Shown: positions 22,566-37,939, numbered from the stretch's first letter. The stretch: DNA of 64,000 bases from Dryas octopetala (GCA_963921425.1 OY992838.1:16616001-16680000); one strand, 5' to 3'. Numbers and translations: made by a program. Notes: generated from the letters alone by a model not told the origin.

Positions 22566-23180
22566 GTTTTTTTTTTGTCGAAAAAAGTAAAGCATTAATA
22601 GAGCCCAAAAGGCACAAAAAATACAAAGCTTGAACAAACAACAAACATAAAGCCCAAACAAATAGGCCTATCCAAGCAAAAGTCCAAACGCTAAAGGAGT
22701 GTTCCAGAGAAGCCACGCCACCACCATGGTTCGGAAAAAGAAAACCTTCATGAGGTGGAAAGGAGCAAGGCAGCCCACAAAAATCCCAAGATCTCGTCAC
22801 ATTGTCACCGAGAAGAAACCACCACCACTAAAGTTGCCAGAAAGGCACTGAAAGGCCAAGAGAAGCCAAGGAAGATGAAGGTGCGAACACCCGTGCCGAA
22901 ACGCACATCTTTGATGATATAGCGACTTATTTGCTTTTGTGACAACCACGATCCAACTATCTTCGCCGAAGATTAAAGAGGAGTCTCGAATCTAACGAAG
23001 ATGGCAGGGCGAGAAGCGGAGAGTGACGAAAGTAGTGGCCACAGGATACTTGGTGGTAAGAACTTAAGGAGAAGAAAAAAGGGAGGAGTGACCTCCAGAT
23101 CTGAGTATAGAGGTCAAGCAAATTCACCACAAAAGGGTCAAGCAAACTCTCAAAAAGAGAGAACTAAGAACCAGGGAGTG
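22566..23180 (-). mobile_element. 5'-truncated LINE-like fragment ending in poly(A)
   Basis: Minus-strand reading gives GGGCTCTATTAATGCTTTAC followed by a T-rich end and a 10-base poly(A) (poly-T at 22567-22576). The poly(A) abuts duplicated upstream DNA of the IRE1-like copy, as expected for a truncated retroposon. The minus open frame at 22504-22800 is Trp/Leu/Phe-rich with no catalytic motifs. The right border is uncertain. Confidence 0.45.
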
Positions 23181-24298
23181 AGATGAGAGGGAGAAAAGGG
23201 TGGAGGCGAGTGAGAGATTGGCAGGAAAGAGGGGAAGATGGGTGGAGGCGAATGAGAGATTGGCAGGAAGGGGGAAGGTCGGAAGGGGGTGTTATTTATT
23301 TACCTCAAGTGTAAGGTTGTTAAGTTTTAGTATGAAAATGGAAGTAGGGGGTTGTCGTACCCAAGAGATTGGATTGAGACTTCCATCACAAGCTAGATTG
23401 ATTTTAAGGTTATAAAACTAACAAACAACCTACCATGTACTATGTAAAGCCAAGACTAAGCATAATGGTATGTGTAAATATATAGTGTTGAGTTGTTATT
23501 TGATTGATTGATGATAAGTAATACTAGAATTTGAAATTAACAAATGGAAATGTAAGCAAATTCAAGTATAAGTTAAATTCAATAATGATGAAGGTTTGAG
23601 GTTATTAGGAATGCATACTAACCTTCTCATATAACAAACAATGCAATTAGTGATTATGTCAAATTGGATATATTAGATTCCCTTCTAACCCTTAGTCAAA
23701 GTGAATTAAGGCATATCCACATTCATGTTATCAACTACCCCAACCAAGGTGATGGCTAACTACCTAAGATTCATGTCATACCAAACCCTAGGTGCATAAA
23801 GTTCTAAAGATGAGAAATCCAAGCAATTAAAACAATCAAACCAAGATGCTTTTAAATTGCTACACTCTTATGCAACATGCATTAGAAATTGAAGGTTACC
23901 AATCTCTAATTTCTACATGACAACATTTCTCATATGCACAAGTGGTAAATTCACGCATACAAATCATGATCTTTAAACTAGCATAAGAGCATACATATCC
24001 AAAAGGACATTTATATCACAAATCATAGAGTCATTACATAGTTGGGTTAGGGCTACATCCCTAGCCCCAAATCAAGAAACTTCTCCCTAGCCATATAAAG
24101 TACAAACAACATCACAATATGAAATATAAATGAAATCAAGAGTAAAATGAGAAGACTAGATGATGAAACCAAGCCTCCAAGATGTTTTCACTCCTCCAAG
24201 GATGCTCAAAGTGGCTTCATGTCTCAAGTGCCTCCAAACTCCTCTTGCAATGACGGTGATGATGAGTTTTGAAATTTGGTGAAGGGATGGTTTATGGG
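23181..24298. other. Repeat-derived spacer, no gene
   Basis: A purine-rich direct repeat (GAGATTGGCAGGAA..GGTGGAGGCGA) lies at 23200-23275. The remainder is AT-rich, intergenic-type sequence. Nothing recognisable was found. Confidence 0.35.
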
Positions 24299-25740
24299 TT
24301 AATTGTGATGGTGTTTGGTCTCTAGGAGAGGAATAAATGACGGACCAAAGATCATTCCTGCTATTCCTTTGGTGATTGTTTGGGCTCCCTTTCCTTCTTT
24401 TTGCCTTGCCGGATTGTTAGCTTCAAATTCAACGTCGACCATGTTGGCTTTCGCCCTAAAAATGTGCCTTTTCCACCGAGGCATGTCATTTATCTTTTGA
24501 AGGGAATTCCAATTCTTTCTTATCAACCAACCTTTGCATATACTCTCTAAAAGTTACGCACCATTCATGGTAATTGCAGTAGAGCCTATCTCCAATCTCT
24601 TCTTTACTTGAGATTCTCATCCCCTGCGATGACTTAATCTTCCTGACTTTATGAAAACAGTCGAAGATTTGGTCAATTTTAGTGATGGCAAAAGAGTAAT
24701 CCTTGTTTACCACCACATGGGGTGACACATTCTTTCCTTTGACCATGATAGTCTGCTTCTGGCCCAATTATGTGTATTTGGTTAAAGCGGTACAAATAAA
24801 GAGTTCATCCAAGACGATCTGGACCGCGACTGCTTCTGCGCCGAACTCTTCATCAAAGTACTCAGCTTCTTATTCGAATTTAGCCATATATACTGGAGAG
24901 CTCTTGTAGTATTGGCCTTTCACGACCACTTTCCTTTGTTCTTCCTCCTTGAGCATGCTTTCGTACCTTGATACTTTTTCGAACAATTTAAACAAATCAT
25001 GAAAATTGGTCTGGTTGAAATGCTCTCTATATTTGAAGTTCAACCCTCGTAGAGCCATATCCACTAATTCTCTCTCAGGTATAATTGTCTAGCATTTGCT
25101 TCGAGCTTGTTGAAAATTTCTAATATGCCCAAAAGTTGGCTCGGCTTCGCCTTGGTTCATACCAGCTAGGTCTGTGATGGAGACCTCCCTCTCCGGCCAG
25201 TAAAAATACTTGTGGAACATTTCTTCTAGCTCAAACCATCTCCTAATCGAGTTCGGTTGTAAGGCCATGAACCAAGAAAAGGCAGGTCCAGTCAAAGAGC
25301 TAGCAAACATTTTCAACTTCAACCATTAATCTTTGGCGTATTCGCCTCATTGAGTGGTAAAACGGTCAATGTGCTCTATGGTCGAAGCACCGTCGATACC
25401 ATTAAACAGTGAAAAGTCGGGAGTCTTAAAACCTCTCGGAAAGTCATAGTTCGAGATTTCAGGTGAAAAAGGTTGGGTGTATGCTGGCATTTGACACCAT
25501 TCCATGTAACATTTCCTCGATCTCTGCTCTAGACAAATTCTATTATCCTGGCATGAAATCTCTTCCCGGCTCATCATGCCTGCCATATGACCTTTGCTAT
25601 TGGCGCTGTTGCCTCTATCCTCCACCATCGTTGTAGTGGTCATGCCTATACAACCTTGGCTCAACTCGTGGTGCTTGAATTGCTTCTGCTGATTGAAAAT
25701 CTCGGCTTAACCTGTCTCCGTCGCTGATTGCCTGAATTTC

Positions 25741-25750
<10 letters not shown>
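24299..25750 (-). pseudogene. Ty3-gypsy gag remnant (Tat/Ogre-like)
   Basis: Minus-strand frames, broken by stops, read from the right: GFKTPDFSLFNGIDGASTIEH, then KMFASSLTGPAFSWFMAL, RRWFELEEMFHKYFYWPE, VDMALRGLNFKYREHFNQ and LFEKVSRYESMLKEEE. These are the retrotransposon gag capsid blocks of Tat/Ogre-type gypsy elements. A frame at 24299-24767 continues the polyprotein region (YAITKIDQIFDCFHK-like). No protease or polymerase is seen. A (GA)n run lies at 25745-25774. Confidence 0.75.
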
Positions 25751-25777
<27 letters not shown>

Positions 25778-25911
25778 CCTTGTCAGCTTAACCCGTCTCC
25801 GACACGCTCCAACTGCCAACCCGATAGGCGTTGGCTTGCTCCGACCGATGGTTGTGCAAGTAGTGGCGGTTTCCCCAACCTACCCAATGCTCAGTCCTAG
25901 GTCCCACTGGG

Positions 25912-25932
25912 CGTGCCAAATCTATTTCGACT
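25912..25932 (-). other. Probable primer-binding region of the gypsy remnant
   Basis: On the minus strand the sequence TTTGGCACGCCCAGTGGGAC lies just upstream of the gag remnant, in the place and style of the primer-binding site of Tat-type elements (related to TTGGCGCCCAGTGGGG). The matching tRNA was not determined. Confidence 0.5.
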
Positions 25933-27300
25933 AAAAAATGGGACCTCTAATGCCATGTAAGCGAAGAGGTGCAGGCGTGACACCGTCCTTAGAAGACAGA
26001 ATAAAAACAGGGAAAACCTCGACCGAGATAAATGGCCCGAGGTTTGGATCAGGCGATTATGGGCCGAGATTCTAGTAACGAGTCTCGGCCAAGGCTTTTT
26101 TCTTGCCTAGTCTTGTGCTATGACTTCACTCAATCTATGTAAAGTTGGACTCGGTGTGTAAACTCAAAAGTGGTTGATATCGGGATCAATTCAGATTGAC
26201 TCAAATAAAAGCAAATAACCTTAAAGCGAAAAATAAGAGAAATATGAAGTGGGTGAGATTGGTAACTAATGGTAGTTCTTACCACAAATCTGACCATATC
26301 ATTTGAAAAAAAAAAACAACAACCAAAATAAGAACTGGCAGAGAACAAATTTGGTTAACAAATGACTTTTACTCACTGGGTAATAACCTAAATGCAAAGA
26401 GAATTAACCTCTTAAATGCACTAAAATCCTAATAGTTTAGGAGGGTAAGAGACTAGTCAAACGTATGCATAAATAAATGTGCATTCATATCAACATTCAG
26501 AGTAAAGGGTAAATTCCTTTCATACTACTCATGGTTGAAAACCTACATAAAAGAAAAATAGAAAATATGGTAAAAGCTATTAAATGACAAGAACACTTTC
26601 ACTCTTTCAGTCCAAAAAAGGGACATTGCAAGAGGAAATAAATCACTTGAAAATCAAACACAAAGCAACAAGGATGATAATAATAGATTGACAACTAACT
26701 AAAAACCTTAAGAAAAATCGATTGAGAAGACAATGCTCTGATTATTCAGGAAAGGTTTTTTGGGATTTGAGTTTGTTTTTTTGGGAGTTATTGATGATCC
26801 TTGAATCTTCTGAAAAGTTCTCTTTTATACTGGGGTTTATGGCTAGGGTTTGCCAAGGTTCCTCTTCAGATGGGTTCCACATTTAGGGTCCATGAAATCC
26901 CACTTTTCCCTTTCAGCTCTTCACCTAGCTTTGTACTATGTCAGCTGCCTTTTGTGCCACGCCTATCCTTTCTCTGCCTGAGATAGTGACATTTGTTGTG
27001 CTGCTTTTTAGAGTTTGTCTCTTGGGTGACATCACTTTTTATTCCTTTTGTCTCTTGATCTGCACGACCGGGAGTATTGGACGGCTGATTGTATACGTAG
27101 TAACTAAAGCGAGGCCGAGAAAAGTAGCATGGTTGAGAAATGGTTTTCTCGGCCATAAGTTTGACTACCTTGACTTTTGTTGTCCTCTTCCTTTTCATGT
27201 TGCGATTTTTCAGGAAGTGACACGTGGCAGTCCTTTTGGGTCTGGTACCAACAATCAATTTGTATTTTGACTTTTGTCATGCCATACAACTGAGATATAG
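25933..27300 (-). mobile_element. Probable 5' LTR of the Tat-like gypsy remnant
   Basis: The position right of the primer-binding region implies this is LTR. A palindromic GGCCGAGAAAA..TTTTCTCGGCC motif occurs at 27111-27163. I could not place the outer border or a target-site duplication, so the end coordinate is approximate. Confidence 0.35.
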
Positions 27301-30023
27301 TGAATGCATTTACAATGTGAGAGACTAATGAAAAGTCATATTCTCTTTTTGCTCTTGTTTGCTTCTATCATCTCTCTTGGTTTTATTAGTTAGATTTGTG
27401 TGAGAATATTGTTGGGTTATTTTTATTTGAGGTTTACAAACAGAGTAGAGCCATTATCAGGCCTGACCGTGCTATAGTTCTTCGTAGCTTTTCAAAATTC
27501 TTCCTTAATTACATGGTTTGGGTTTTATCCGTTTGAGAAGATATGTGCTATATAATAATTCTTGTTCTCCCTTCCCCAAAGAACTTGACATGTGGAAATT
27601 GAGGACAACTAGATAAAACTTGGTAGGACTCTAAAACCATAACAACAAACAAAAGCGTAGTCTTAGGCGGTTACCTAGCTAATCGCATCCGGATCCTATG
27701 TTTGCTTTTTCTCTACTTGTTTATGCTTTAACTTTTAATCTTAGACTTGGAAAAAAAAAAAATCTTAGCCATGAATTTATTGTGTAAGGGTATGAAGAAA
27801 AAAAAAAAGAACCAAATTTGTATAACCTTTGGGTGTGAATAGAATTACATAAATACTTAGATTTAAATTCCACAGTTAAGCAAGACAAACAAAAATTCCA
27901 AAATCCTAGCTGTTATACTCCATTAGGTATAGTAATTAATGTACAACTCTACTACAATTGTATATTAGTGGGTTTCCTTATAGTAATAGGTTAAGAAGAG
28001 GACATGAAAAAAGGTTAATTAAGGCGATTTTAAATGAAAAAAAAAAACCATGTTTATTAGTCTTTTTAAAAATAACTTTTAGAAATAAAACTAAAAAATG
28101 GGGTTTTTTAAAAAACGATAAAACATTGTTTTTATCCTTTTCTTCATACCTGTTTTTATTTCTCAGTCTCACCCTAGCCGTTCAATTATCATATTCGACC
28201 ACAATCACTTTGTTAGACTTATTTGATCATATATGATTTTGTGTCTTATGCGATGTACATAGAAGGTTAGATAGGCTTTAGCCCATCCCAATTTTTTTTT
28301 TTTAAACCTACGTTAGTATATTACTAAAAACTAAGCCCAGCCCACCGTGATTAAAAATAAAAAATAAAAAAAAAACCCAATTATTATTATTATTTTTTTT
28401 AATTCTCATTAGTTGCATACTTGCATATTGCTGCTTTTCCTCGTACCGTCGAGGAGTTTTTCAGCCCACCCCAGTTTCAAATTCTGGATTCGCCCTGGTC
28501 TTTTGCTACAATCTGCTCGTTGTCTCTCTCTACTCGGTGATCTTGGTAAGCTTCTTTTCTCTGTTTGTGTCTCTTCCAATTTGAATTTCAAGTTAAATAC
28601 ATTTTGGGTTTTAAAGCTGCACAATAAATTCTGGTCATTGGGTTTTCTTCATTTAGTTTAATGATTTTGTTTTAATTTTCTTCCTTTAGTGGTTTTTTCT
28701 GTGCGTTTTTCATAGCAGGTTTTGCTGTGCATTGAGTTTTGGCTTGCTTGATTTATTATTTTGGGCTGGTGCAGCTATATACTATTTGGAAAATCTTTAT
28801 TTATTCGAAGGTTCCTTCTTTTAGCGTTCAGAGTCAGCTGACTGTTTACATTTTTGATATGGGTCTCTCTCTTATTCATGTAATATACATTTCTAGAATT
28901 TGGGCATTGTTTTTGGTTCCTCAGCATTGAGTATCTGCTAATTGAATTATTTGTGTTGATTTGAGTTCCAACATATTTGAAGAAGGTGAGATATTCAATT
29001 CCTAGATAAAAATTCTTTGGTTTTTTCTTGGTCAGTATTCTGGCAGTGCAGGGTATAGGCTTGACTTGTAAGCTTCCTTCACATTAATCTCTCAAAATTA
29101 AAGAGAACAAGTTGTGGATTCAAGCTTAGGCTATGCCCCTTAATTGCTTAGAAAGATATCCTTTAGGGTATGTCAAGAATTGATACATCAATTTGGCTCC
29201 AGAAAGCTCTATTTATATATTTGAGGGAATAAAGCATACTACAGAGCTTTGTTTCACCACTTGTTATTTCTTTGTTATCTAGTTAGAATGACTTGCACGT
29301 AGATGAATGTGTTTTGATAGGTGCCAATTTTGTATGGTTGTTACTACTATGAATGTTCACTGCATCAGTAGTTACCTAATCAGTAATTATACTTCACTAG
29401 CAGCTGGGAGTCATAATTGTATTCCTCTCAAAGAAACCTGGTTAGTAGTGTGGCATCTTGCAGCAATCTAAATTTATTTGATGGTATGGAACAGAGAAAT
29501 GTTATTCTATGGACATCCCTGATTGATTCCTATGTTGAAAATGGGGGCCTAATGAGGCACTTGGTGCAATAAGGTTAATGCTTTCAATGCACAAAAGACT
29601 TTAGATTGCATGTGGTTGCAGATATGTATAACCTCTTGTGAAAAGAAAACAATAAATGTATGATAGTTGTTGCATATATCACTGACTAGATTATAGTATA
29701 CTTCCAGGTTGTCGAATATTGGGTATTGGGTCTCAGGTATCGAGTATCAAGTCCCGAGACTCGGGACCCAAGTGTGAGTCTAGATCTTGGTATAAACAAG
29801 TAATTGAAAAAAAAAATGTTTTCATGTATATCAACCAAACAAATTTTCAAAATTTAAAAACATTTTTCAAATTTTATACCAAACAAGTTTTCAAATTTTA
29901 AAAACTTTATGTTAAAATTCAAATTCTAAAAAAGAATCCTAATTTTTTAAAATAGTTTTTGAATAGGATACCAAACAAGGCCTCAGCTTCCCAAGTCTAA
30001 AATAAGCAGAAAGAACACGTAAG
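27301..30023. other. Spacer and 5' flank of the RIO2 pseudogene
   Basis: AT-rich sequence without supported exons. A poly-A/T rich block lies at 27740-27810 and 28009-28160. A CT-rich stretch at 28495-28580 ends in a GGTAAGC donor-like site and might be an untranslated first exon. At 29706-29985 an AT-rich block ends ACCAAACAAGGCCTC, resembling a Harbinger-type MITE end. Confidence 0.35.
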
Positions 30024-31943
<1,920 letters not shown>

Positions 31944-32922
31944 TAATTTTGTTAAAACTATTGTGAAATTTTTAAGCCAAATGCAAGTGATTTAGTGTTC
32001 TGGATGTTTATAACATTCAAGGTTGCAAAACCCCTGAAAAGCATTTCAAGTTGGCTTGAAGAAATGCATTCAGATGATATTTGTCGCTTTTTTATAGTGT
32101 ACAGCGAACTTAAAAACAATACTGCATATGTGAAATATTTACTTGGTTGCATGAATTTATGGCTGAAAAACTAATATCAGGATATCTATATATCTATATA
32201 ATGTGCATTGAAGAACTAACTAGGTTGGTCGGTTCACGGATTACCTGGATTGTGGATTTAGTTGGTATGTGGAATGGGCACATATACGGGATATGAAGTT
32301 TTTTCCGTACAGGGTGGGGTGCGTAAGGTGTAGGTTCAGTTGGTACGGTATTCTGGGTTGTGGTTCATCTTGTAACTTATTCTGGATCCATTCCATAATC
32401 ATATACATAATTACGCATAATTTTTCATTTACAGACAATCAACTAGTATTTATATTTTTTATTTTTATATTTTAATAAAAACCATATAATACATTATTTA
32501 TAATTAAACTATTTATATTTTATACATTATTTTGCTAATATTAATTTTTTTCCCTGATTTGTTTGTTTCAATTAATAATAGGCATTTCCAATTTTTTTTT
32601 TCCTATTAATCAATGCTTTACTGTGATATTAATTGGAGTGGGAATGTGGGATAGCGGGAATTAGCTAATTTGACTGCATAAGAAAACGTGCAGGCTGGCA
32701 GCTAATTGATATTTGAAGCTATAATTAAAGAGGAAACTGTCAGCATAAGAATTAGAAAAACATCCACAGAATGACAGTCTAGGAGACTTGTTTTTGTACC
32801 TTTTCTAGTGACTCACAACAACCACTGGTTACCTCCTACACAATTGGTGGCAACCACTGGTTCATAGATCCTCTATAAGCCCTTGGGAAAAGAAAAGTTT
32901 GGGATAAAGGCTTACTCTAGAA
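31944..32922. other. AT-rich spacer, no gene
   Basis: Between the RIO2 break and the resumed Harbinger gene. The 32230-32430 stretch has a GGTTGGTCGG/GTTGGTATG pattern that may be transposon-derived. Nothing else was recognised. Confidence 0.35.
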
Positions 32923-33855
32923 AACTTTTGAACAAGTGAAGAAAAACACTAGGAAGAAATGGTTGCCATTTGAAGAAGAAGCTTTGTTAGCGATCCTCGA
33001 GGATTTTGTTGCTCGTGGCCACCGATGTGAAACAGGTAGTTTCAAACCTGGTACCTTGAAAGAAATGGAGAAAGCTTTGGAACTTGTATGTCCCACCTCT
33101 AATATCAAGGTGAATCCACATATTGAGTCCAAATTGAAGAAATGAAAAAAACATTATAGTACAATCTATGACATGTCGAACACAAGTGGATTCGCATGGA
33201 ATGATGTAAAAAAGTGCATTGAAGTTGACAGTAATGATGCATGGAATACTTATGTGCAAGTACATGTTTTCCATATTTATTTTATTTTGATTATTATTAT
33301 TGACCTTGAAATTAAACGAATGTTTTTCTTATTTTATCATAGTACCATGATGATGCGAAACCATGGAGAAACAAATCTTATCCATTGTATGATAGATTTG
33401 CTAATATATTTGGAAAAGACCGTGCTACTGAAAAAGGAGCCGAAGCTCCTATTGACATGATGGAGGAGGAAGACCAAAATGAGATTGATGACATTGGAGC
33501 TGAGAATGTTGCATCTCCTATGACCAAAGATGGCAGCCAATCTGAAATTAGTCAAAGAAAGAGAAAAAAAGCTTCTGGAACCTCAGGTGATGGATCAGAA
33601 ACCTTAGTTGTTGCATTGCAAAAATTATTTGAAGAATCTGGAAAAAGAATGGAAAGGGTCACTGAGGTCATAGTTCGAGGTAATGAAGATCGTTCTGACA
33701 TTGCCTTAGAACTCAAGAATATGGGGATGTCACCTAGGGATCAAATAAAGGCATTAACTCTCATTTTGGAAAAACCTCAAACTATCTCAGTGTTCTCATT
33801 AGATGATAGTGTCAAAGAAGTGTTTGTCCAAGATTTGCTAGGCAACAATGCTTGA
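32923..33855 (+). pseudogene. Harbinger Myb/SANT-like ORF, second copy with complete 3' part
   Basis: The first ~250 bp repeat 11079-11333 with about four differences; the start methionine region is missing here. The TGA stop (33143-33145) stands in place of a Trp codon. The frame then continues in phase: HYSTIYDMSNTSGFAWNDVK, intron 33260-33342, then DDAKPWRNKSYPLYDRFANI, FGKDRATEKGAEAP, an acidic stretch, RKRKKASGTSGDGSE and a helical C-terminus ending LGNNA. This is the usual layout of the DNA-binding partner of PIF/Harbinger transposases. Apart from the TGA it is open. Confidence 0.83.
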
Positions 33856-34546
33856 GGATGATGTGCTTATATGGTTTCCATTGTGTTGTGGACTAAGAAC
33901 TAATTTTATTTTTGTGTTGGATAGACTCGATGATATGAGAATTCTGATTTGGTTTTTGTATTGGATAGGCACTATGATATAGGGATTTATGATTTTGTTT
34001 TTGGGTTGGACAACCTCTATGATATAGGAATTGTGCCTATATGAAAATTGTATGTTGAAAACTTTGATAAGGAATGAAGTATGTATCTTTTGGGAATTGT
34101 TGTTGTTGCTTGTTTAAGTTTTTTTGTTAAGCTTGTATCTTTTGGGCAATTGACAAGCTAGCTTAAGCTTGTCTGTGTGAACAAGTTTAATTAATGGAAT
34201 TCTGGAGAACATTGTTACATACTACTTGTGTGTATGCACGTATATATATACATCCACATAACTTGTAAAGATTGGCAATGGCAGAGATGGGTATGTGCGC
34301 TTGTCATATATAAAGTTTTGGCTCTTCATCAATTACTCTAATTTCTACAATAGGTGGTGCCAATAATTAATTAAGTTCAAAGTCAAAACCTCAATGAATG
34401 TTTTGACACTGATCAACATTTTGGAAGGTTGATTACTTGCAAAGCCGGCCATTGACATAATATGTAAAGATATGTGTGCTTTCTATTAACTTCCAAAGAC
34501 CAAAGTGATTGACTTGGATATTGAAAATTAATTGGCCGGGGCAAGC
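33856..34546. other. 3' part of the Harbinger element before the inserted LTR
   Basis: Non-coding AT-rich sequence downstream of the Myb-like frame, with a GGATAGACTCGATGATAT-like direct repeat at about 33920-34025. It is cut at 34546 by the solo LTR and appears to continue at 37646. Confidence 0.5.
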
Positions 34547-35111
34547 TGTAACGACTCGACCCAAATTTCACGAGAAATTTAAATTTTATTCTGATGGCCA
34601 TGTAGAGGCATAGTGGGAAATGGAATTGAGAGATCTCGTATTTTTTAAGGATTCATTCTAAATATTTTGAGATTCTATTTTGATTATTTTAGGGAATTTA
34701 TTTAAAAAATAAAAAGGTTTTGGGTTAATTTTTAATTTTCGTTTTAAATTGGGTTTGACTCCAAAGTTGACTTTTCTTATTAGTGGACTTTTGATTTTGA
34801 CTTTGGGCCCATTGGGTAGGTCTCGAGTCTACGAATTCGTAGACACGAAGCACGCGTAAACCGGAGTTACAGTTTGGGTTTTACGGACGTTCAAAGTGAG
34901 GGGCAATTTTGTAAATTTCATGAATGGGTTTTAAAACCCCAAAAGGGTCTAGAAAATTCTGGATTTTTCTCTCCCCTCTCACGACTCACTCACTCTCTCT
35001 CTCTCTCCCTGTTTTCTCTCCCCGATGCCCCCCCAGGACTCTCTCCTTCTCTCCGGCCTCCCTCCCTCACCGTCCAGCCAGGAGGCGGCGACGGCACTGC
35101 CTCAGCCTTTC

Positions 35112-35112
<1 letters not shown>

Positions 35113-35203
<91 letters not shown>
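35113..35203. repeat. (CT)n microsatellite, about 45 units
   Basis: Uninterrupted TC dinucleotides within the LTR. Related LTRs have (GA)n at 43976-44019 and (CT)n at 44757-44800, so this CT-rich leader is a feature of the family that varies in length. Confidence 0.95.
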
Positions 35204-35207
<4 letters not shown>

Positions 35208-36659
35208 CCCCGACCTCTCTCTCTCCCTCGCAGACTCTTATCTCTTTCTTCCCCTCTGTGCGCGTGACACCACAACCAGAGGACAGCCTCCGACCATTTT
35301 CCAGGCGGCACGAGACCACCGTCGTGACCCCCGTGAGCCGGCCGTCCTCCTCTGTGCCTCCCCTCGCCGGCCCGCCAACACTGTGAGTAGGAAATCACCG
35401 GAGAGGCTAGCCCCGCCATCAGTTTCTCTTGCCGATTCCGGCCACCTTCGAGCTCCGATCGAGAAATTGGTTAGTGGGTTTTCTTCCTCTCTTCATGGGC
35501 TTCCAAACCCATATAGTATGGTTTATCAATTTTGAGCATTTGTGATTTTGGAAAATTGAGGGTTTAGGACCCATTTCGGGTTCCCTTGGATTTCAGAATT
35601 TAGAGTTGTTTTTGAAGTGTTTTTGGACAAATTCCACCCCCAGAAACCTTTAATTATTGAGTAGAATTGGAAATTTAGAGAAACTTTGAGAATTTATGAT
35701 TTTTGGTGTTGAAACCGCCACTTTAAGCGGCGACGGCGGTGGTTCGGACCACCCAACCGTCAATTTCTTTGAATAACATGAATTTGAGATTCAAATTAGG
35801 TTTGATTATTAATTTTGGTTAGTTAAAAATTATTAGAGTTGACGAAACTTCAATTTAAACGTAAATTGGACACTTTTTCGGAACCAAAACGACATTTGGA
35901 CGAACCTCGTTCGAGATATACTACACATAAGGTTTATTTGAGTTGAATTGTCGAATTAAAAAGTTTAGGTGTTGTTAGATTTTGAGCCGGGAAGGTTTTA
36001 TTTTGGATTTGAGTTTACGTGATTTATGAAAATTTAGAAATTTATCTTTGGGAATAGAAAGGTTGAACGAAGTGTCTAGATTCACACACGCACCTTATAT
36101 TTTTGTTGAGCCGAGCCTAATTCTATATTTATTTGCATACATTATAGGCAGTATCAACGAGGTTCAAGATAATCTGACGGAGGATCGACGTTGATTTCGC
36201 ACTGTGAGTGGACCCATTGTTTTTAATAAATGATTTATGAATTTCATGATTTTCGTTCTAATTGTTATCTTGAGTTAATTAGATTGTTGCATTGGGGGTT
36301 GGACTTGGTGTTCGAAAGAAATTTAATAAATTCTATAATATAAATCCATATTCATATCTTTAGACTTATATGAGCTTTGATGTATTTATTTGATTGAGGA
36401 AATTCTCTTTGGTGGAGGGTGGTTGTTTAAATTGGATGTTTATTTATATATGCACCTTGGAAACTTTGACTTTATTCATGAGTGCAACTCCTTGAGTAAC
36501 TAATAAGTTTTGATTTGGGTTCTGGGGTTATGAATTAAGTATAAATTTCTCACAAACACGTTCTAATGATTTTTGCTTAAGGGAGATGAATTTGAAATTT
36601 AAGAGGCATGTATACTGATGAATTAGTTTCGATAATGTTGTGATTGAGATTATGCGAGG

Positions 36660-36850
36660 ATACCTGCCTGCCCGTGCATCGATTCGCTCTGTACAGGAAG
36701 TGGCAAGCCTAGTTACCTGTCTGCTCGTGCATTGATTCGCTCTGCACAGGAAGTGGCGAGCATCATGGCCTGCCCGTGCATCGATTCGCTCTGCACGGGA
36801 AGTGGCGAGCTTATCTGCCTGCTCGTGCCGATGCACGGGATGTGGCGAGC
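36660..36850 (+). repeat. Array of four ~50-bp hairpin-forming units in the LTR
   Basis: Units such as CCTGCCCGTGCATCGATTCG followed by CTCTGCACGGGAAGTGGCGAGC repeat about four times. Within a unit CCCGTGCA pairs with TGCACGGG, and GCTCG in the unit start can pair with CGAGC at the unit end. Related arrays lie at 39775-39992 and 46093-46335. Confidence 0.85.
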
Positions 36851-37645
36851 TTAATTTACCTAAGTGTGTGTCTAGTTGCTTTCCCGGATACTAATATGAC
36901 GTGATGTTTCATTTTATGGCCTAGAGATGGATAGTTTGCATGAATGCCAATGGAGGATTTGTGCTAGTTACATTATTGTCTATTTTAGCGTGATATCATG
37001 TTTAATCGTTTACCTTGCATGTTTTAAGGAAGTTCTTATCAGATCAATTGTGTTTACTTAAATGATGAAAATGTTTTGTGGACTATCGTTGCTTTTTTTT
37101 GGAAAGGAATTTCAACAGGGTTTTAAAACTGGGGGATTTCAAAGAGCGACGTGAGGTCTTAGAGTTTAAATTGACCTTTTAGGATTTGTAAAAAGATAAA
37201 TGACAATTACTTTCCGTACTTATAAATTGTCCACTCATTGAGTTTATCTCACGTTTTTCCCATATATTTTGTTTTAAAGTTTCCCCCAGGTAGGAGCGGT
37301 CAAGCCAAGAGGAACGTCGAGGCCTTTACGTCCATATCCTTACTCGGACCCCGTAGGCGCTATTTTAAGTTTGTAAAAATTTCTTGTAATAGATTAGTGG
37401 CTCTGATAACCACACTTAAATTTTAAAATGGTTTCTCTTTGAAATTGTGGGGTCTGAGACCCCTTTTGGTTGTGGTAGAGGTGGTTGATGTTTTAAGAGT
37501 GATTTTACAGGTTTTGAAATTTTTGGGTTAGTCCACTTTCAGGGGAGGTTCTGCCGAATTTTCGATAGGATTTTTCCTTAATTTTGGATCCCACAGGACC
37601 TCTCCGGGTTTCAGGGTGGAATCTGGGGGCGGTTCTGTCACATGC

Positions 37646-37939
37646 TGATGATCATACATAATTTGAATAAGAAGATTACTTGCCTCTATCTCTTCTTACA
37701 AAAATATGTCATTTTTAATCTTTTTATTCTAAATAAATAAATATGGGGATTTATGATTTTGTTACAAAAATTAATTTTCCAACTTGTTAGTCCTGCACTG
37801 TACCAAACATAGGACAATACAATTTTCATTATCCAGGTTGTTAGTCCTGCACTGCACCAAACATAAAGGCAGTTTTTAGGTAGCTTAGTCCATGCCAAGC
37901 CAGTCCATGCCAAGACAGTCCTATGAAACAAACGAGGCC
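37646..37939 (+). mobile_element. PIF/Harbinger right end
   Basis: Reversed, the end reads GGCCTCGTTTGTTTCA, the counterpart of GGCCACGCTTGTCTCACC at 8001. TTA follows at 37940-37942 and precedes the left end at 7998-8000. Both ends share an internal TGGACTGGCTT motif. Two copies of a GTTAGTCCTGCACTG..CCAAACATA block occur at 37785-37865. Pairing with the 8001 end is inferred. Confidence 0.6.

Larger units (their letters stand above)
34547..37640 (+). mobile_element. Solo LTR of a Ty3-gypsy (Tekay-like) family, 3.1 kb
   Basis: Starts TGTAACGACTCGACCC and ends GGCGGTTCTGTCA (TG..CA). Flanks are CAAGC (34542-34546) and CATGC (37641-37645), a target duplication with one mismatch. The end sequence matches the LTR end that precedes the primer-binding site at 52062. 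No gag or pol is inside. It contains a long CT run and a four-unit hairpin repeat array. Long frames near 34874-35535 are translations of the CT repeat. Confidence 0.82.

Noticed and set aside
23001-23415. Short plus frames rich in Arg/Lys/Glu
   Set aside because: They follow a purine-rich direct repeat and show no similarity to a known protein.
34874-35535. Long open frames in both strands around the CT repeat
   Set aside because: They translate a (CT)n microsatellite and CT-rich LTR leader; Ser-Leu or Arg-Glu runs are artefacts.
36660-36850. CRISPR-like array of regular repeats
   Set aside because: The repeats are contiguous without unique spacers, lie in a plant LTR, and there are no cas genes.
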